From: BJHL01 sp035299305
Lineage (GTDB): Bacteria; Planctomycetota; Phycisphaerae; Phycisphaerales; UBA1924
Assembly: GCA_035299305.1 (NCBI GenBank)
Contig: DATGWV010000374.1
Span: 1 to 5,550 of the forward strand
DNA length: 5,550 nt
Reading direction: 5' to 3'
Positions 4,771-5,550 of the stretch are shown in pieces. Position numbers and translations under genes: made by a program. Under the pieces are notes generated by a model, which was given only the letters and a program-made list of their open reading frames with translations, was not told where the DNA came from and did no database searches. Within the stretch, counting starts at the first letter, position 1; every line of letters starts with the position of its first letter.

Positions 4771-5331
4771 ATGGCCAAGCGACTGACCAACCCCACGAAG
4801 CGAAGCACCAGCAAGCCCACGACCGACAAACACGCCGCTCACCGCGAAGCCCTGCACGAACAAGTCCGCCAGCTGCTCGACCTCGACACGCTGGCCGACC
4901 GCAAACGCGACAGCTTGGACTTCCACGAAATCAGCGTCAGCGACATCCGCGCGATCATCGCCGCGGCGTTCGACGCTGGAGTACAAGCCGCCAGCGGCAA
5001 GCCCGCCCCGGTGATGAGTACCGACCCCGCAGCGATCATCGCAAGCATGCACATCAGCAAGCGCGATGGACGACCGACTGGGGGCAACTGGGTAAGCGGC
5101 ACGATCGCAGGCCACAACTTCGAAGCACTTGTGTTTCCGCAGCACGCAGAAACCGAGAGCAACGAACTCGGCAAAAGTCGCATAAGCAAGTTGCACGTCA
5201 AGCACGAGATCACCAAGCGCACCGCCGCGAGCTTCGACCGAGGATGGGATGTGATGCCCACGAGCAGCATGGCCGAGGCCATCGTCGATGTGCTCGCCAG
5301 CGGGCTGGCCGAGACGGTGTTCGGCAAGTAA
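4771..5331 (+). CDS. Two-domain hypothetical protein: DUF6900-like plus DUF7678-like
   Basis: 186 residues from ATG 4771 (an earlier in-frame ATG at 4705 would add 22). After a basic, Thr/Lys-rich N-terminus, residues about 26-72 (HEQVRQLLDLDTLADRKRDSLDFHEISVSDIRAI split by a conserved-looking SLDFHE) resemble DUF6900, a short helical domain with the signature L..R.SDSLDFHE and a following helix ending in AFDAG. Residues about 103-180 contain NWVSGTIAGHNFEALVF, SRISKLHV and SFDRGWD, resembling DUF7678, a small beta-rich domain with WVSG, RISKL and YDRGWD landmarks. Both are of unknown function. I recognised these from memory of the families, without a search. The two together in one chain are notable. 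Codons are strongly C-ending and Lys is AAG-rich, somewhat unlike the secretion genes. Its neighbours suggest accessory DNA. Confidence 0.82.
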   Translation: MAKRLTNPTKRSTSKPTTDKHAAHREALHEQVRQLLDLDTLADRKRDSLDFHEISVSDIRAIIAAAFDAGVQAASGKPAPVMSTDPAAIIASMHISKRDGRPTGGNWVSGTIAGHNFEALVFPQHAETESNELGKSRISKLHVKHEITKRTAASFDRGWDVMPTSSMAEAIVDVLASGLAETVFGK

Positions 5332-5374
5332 ACCACCTCCGGGCACCACGCGGGAGACCGCTTGGCTGCTCATT

Positions 5375-5397
5375 CCCCGCCGCAGCGTGCGGAGGGG
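5375..5397 (+). terminator. Terminator-like hairpin after the DUF6900-like gene
   Basis: CCCC 5375-5378 and CCGCA 5380-5384 pair with TGCGG 5388-5392 and GGGG 5394-5397. One G-A mismatch separates the two stems; the loop is GCG. Only three T follow (5398-5400). It is strong as a hairpin and weak as an intrinsic terminator. It lies 43 nt past the stop and 30 nt before the next start, so attenuation or mRNA processing is also possible. Confidence 0.5.
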
Positions 5398-5413
5398 TTT
5401 CCAGTCGAAGTTC

Positions 5414-5420
5414 AGGAGAG
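5414..5420 (+). promoter_or_regulatory. Ribosome binding site for the ATG at 5428
   Basis: AGGAGAG, 7 nt before ATG 5428. It is the main support that the short frame running off the window is a real gene. Confidence 0.7.
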
Positions 5421-5427
5421 TTTCAAC

Positions 5428-5550
5428 ATGCCCGTCACCCAGAAAACCAAGAACACGAAGACCGCGAATGCGAAGCCGAAGAAGACCAGCGGTGCCAAGG
5501 ACAACGGCACCAAGAAGACGCCAACCGGCACGAGCACAGGGACGAGCAGC
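5428..5550 (+). CDS. Start of a Lys/Thr-rich basic protein (3' end outside window)
   Basis: 41 residues are visible and the frame is open to the window edge. It begins MPVTQKTKNTKTANAKPKK. The visible part has 9 Lys, 11 Thr and a single acidic residue, is rich in Ala, Gly, Asn and Ser, and has no hydrophobic core, so it is a disordered cationic N-terminal tail likely to bind nucleic acid. A well-placed RBS supports the start. Such tails precede the folded domain in DUF3489-type proteins and also occur in histone H1-like proteins; the diagnostic part lies beyond the window, so neither can be chosen. It is co-oriented with the DUF6900-like gene, 96 nt downstream, separated by a hairpin. Confidence 0.7.
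   Translation, partial: MPVTQKTKNTKTANAKPKKTSGAKDNGTKKTPTGTSTGTSS

Noticed and set aside
4462..5373. Long minus-strand open frame of about 300 codons opposite the DUF6900-like gene.
   Set aside because: Antisense shadow in GC-rich DNA. Its product shows no family features, while the plus-strand frame has recognisable domain landmarks and an RBS.

Overview
The window looks like chromosomal DNA from a high-GC, double-membraned (diderm) bacterium. A planctomycete-type lineage is my best guess, but only from the style of the secretion proteins and of the accessory genes. No rRNA, tRNA or other taxonomic marker is present. I see no CRISPR array and no insertion sequence.

Region 1 (start to 3679, + strand) is the 3' part of one tightly packed operon for a type II secretion / type IV pilus-like machine. 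In order it encodes the C-terminal ATPase half of a GspE/PilB-family motor, a GspC/PilP-like inner-membrane protein with a proline-rich linker, a GspL-like bitopic protein with a small cytoplasmic domain, a GspM/PilO-like bitopic protein, and a TPR lipoprotein that could act as a pilotin or assembly factor. All four junctions are 4-nt start/stop overlaps (GTGA, GTGA, ATGA, ATGA), so the five products are probably translationally coupled. The motor would drive assembly of a pseudopilus, the C/L/M-like proteins would form the inner-membrane platform, and the lipoprotein would act at the outer membrane. Secretin, GspF and pseudopilins are not in the window.

Region 2 (3680-3991) has no convincing gene but is rich in inverted repeats. 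The most striking is an imperfect long hairpin of about 109 nt (3704-3812) made of three stacked stems. It could be a dispersed repeat/MITE-like element, a structured RNA or a complex terminator.

Region 3 (3992-5550) reads as accessory DNA. A minus-strand gene encodes a small HTH protein resembling the DNA-binding part of phage small terminases. Across a divergent, repeat-containing intergenic region lies a plus-strand gene for a two-domain protein resembling DUF6900 plus a DUF7678-like C-terminal domain. A terminator-like hairpin and the start of a Lys/Thr-rich basic protein follow, running off the window. These are types of gene I associate with mobile or hypervariable regions; no integrase or att site is visible here.
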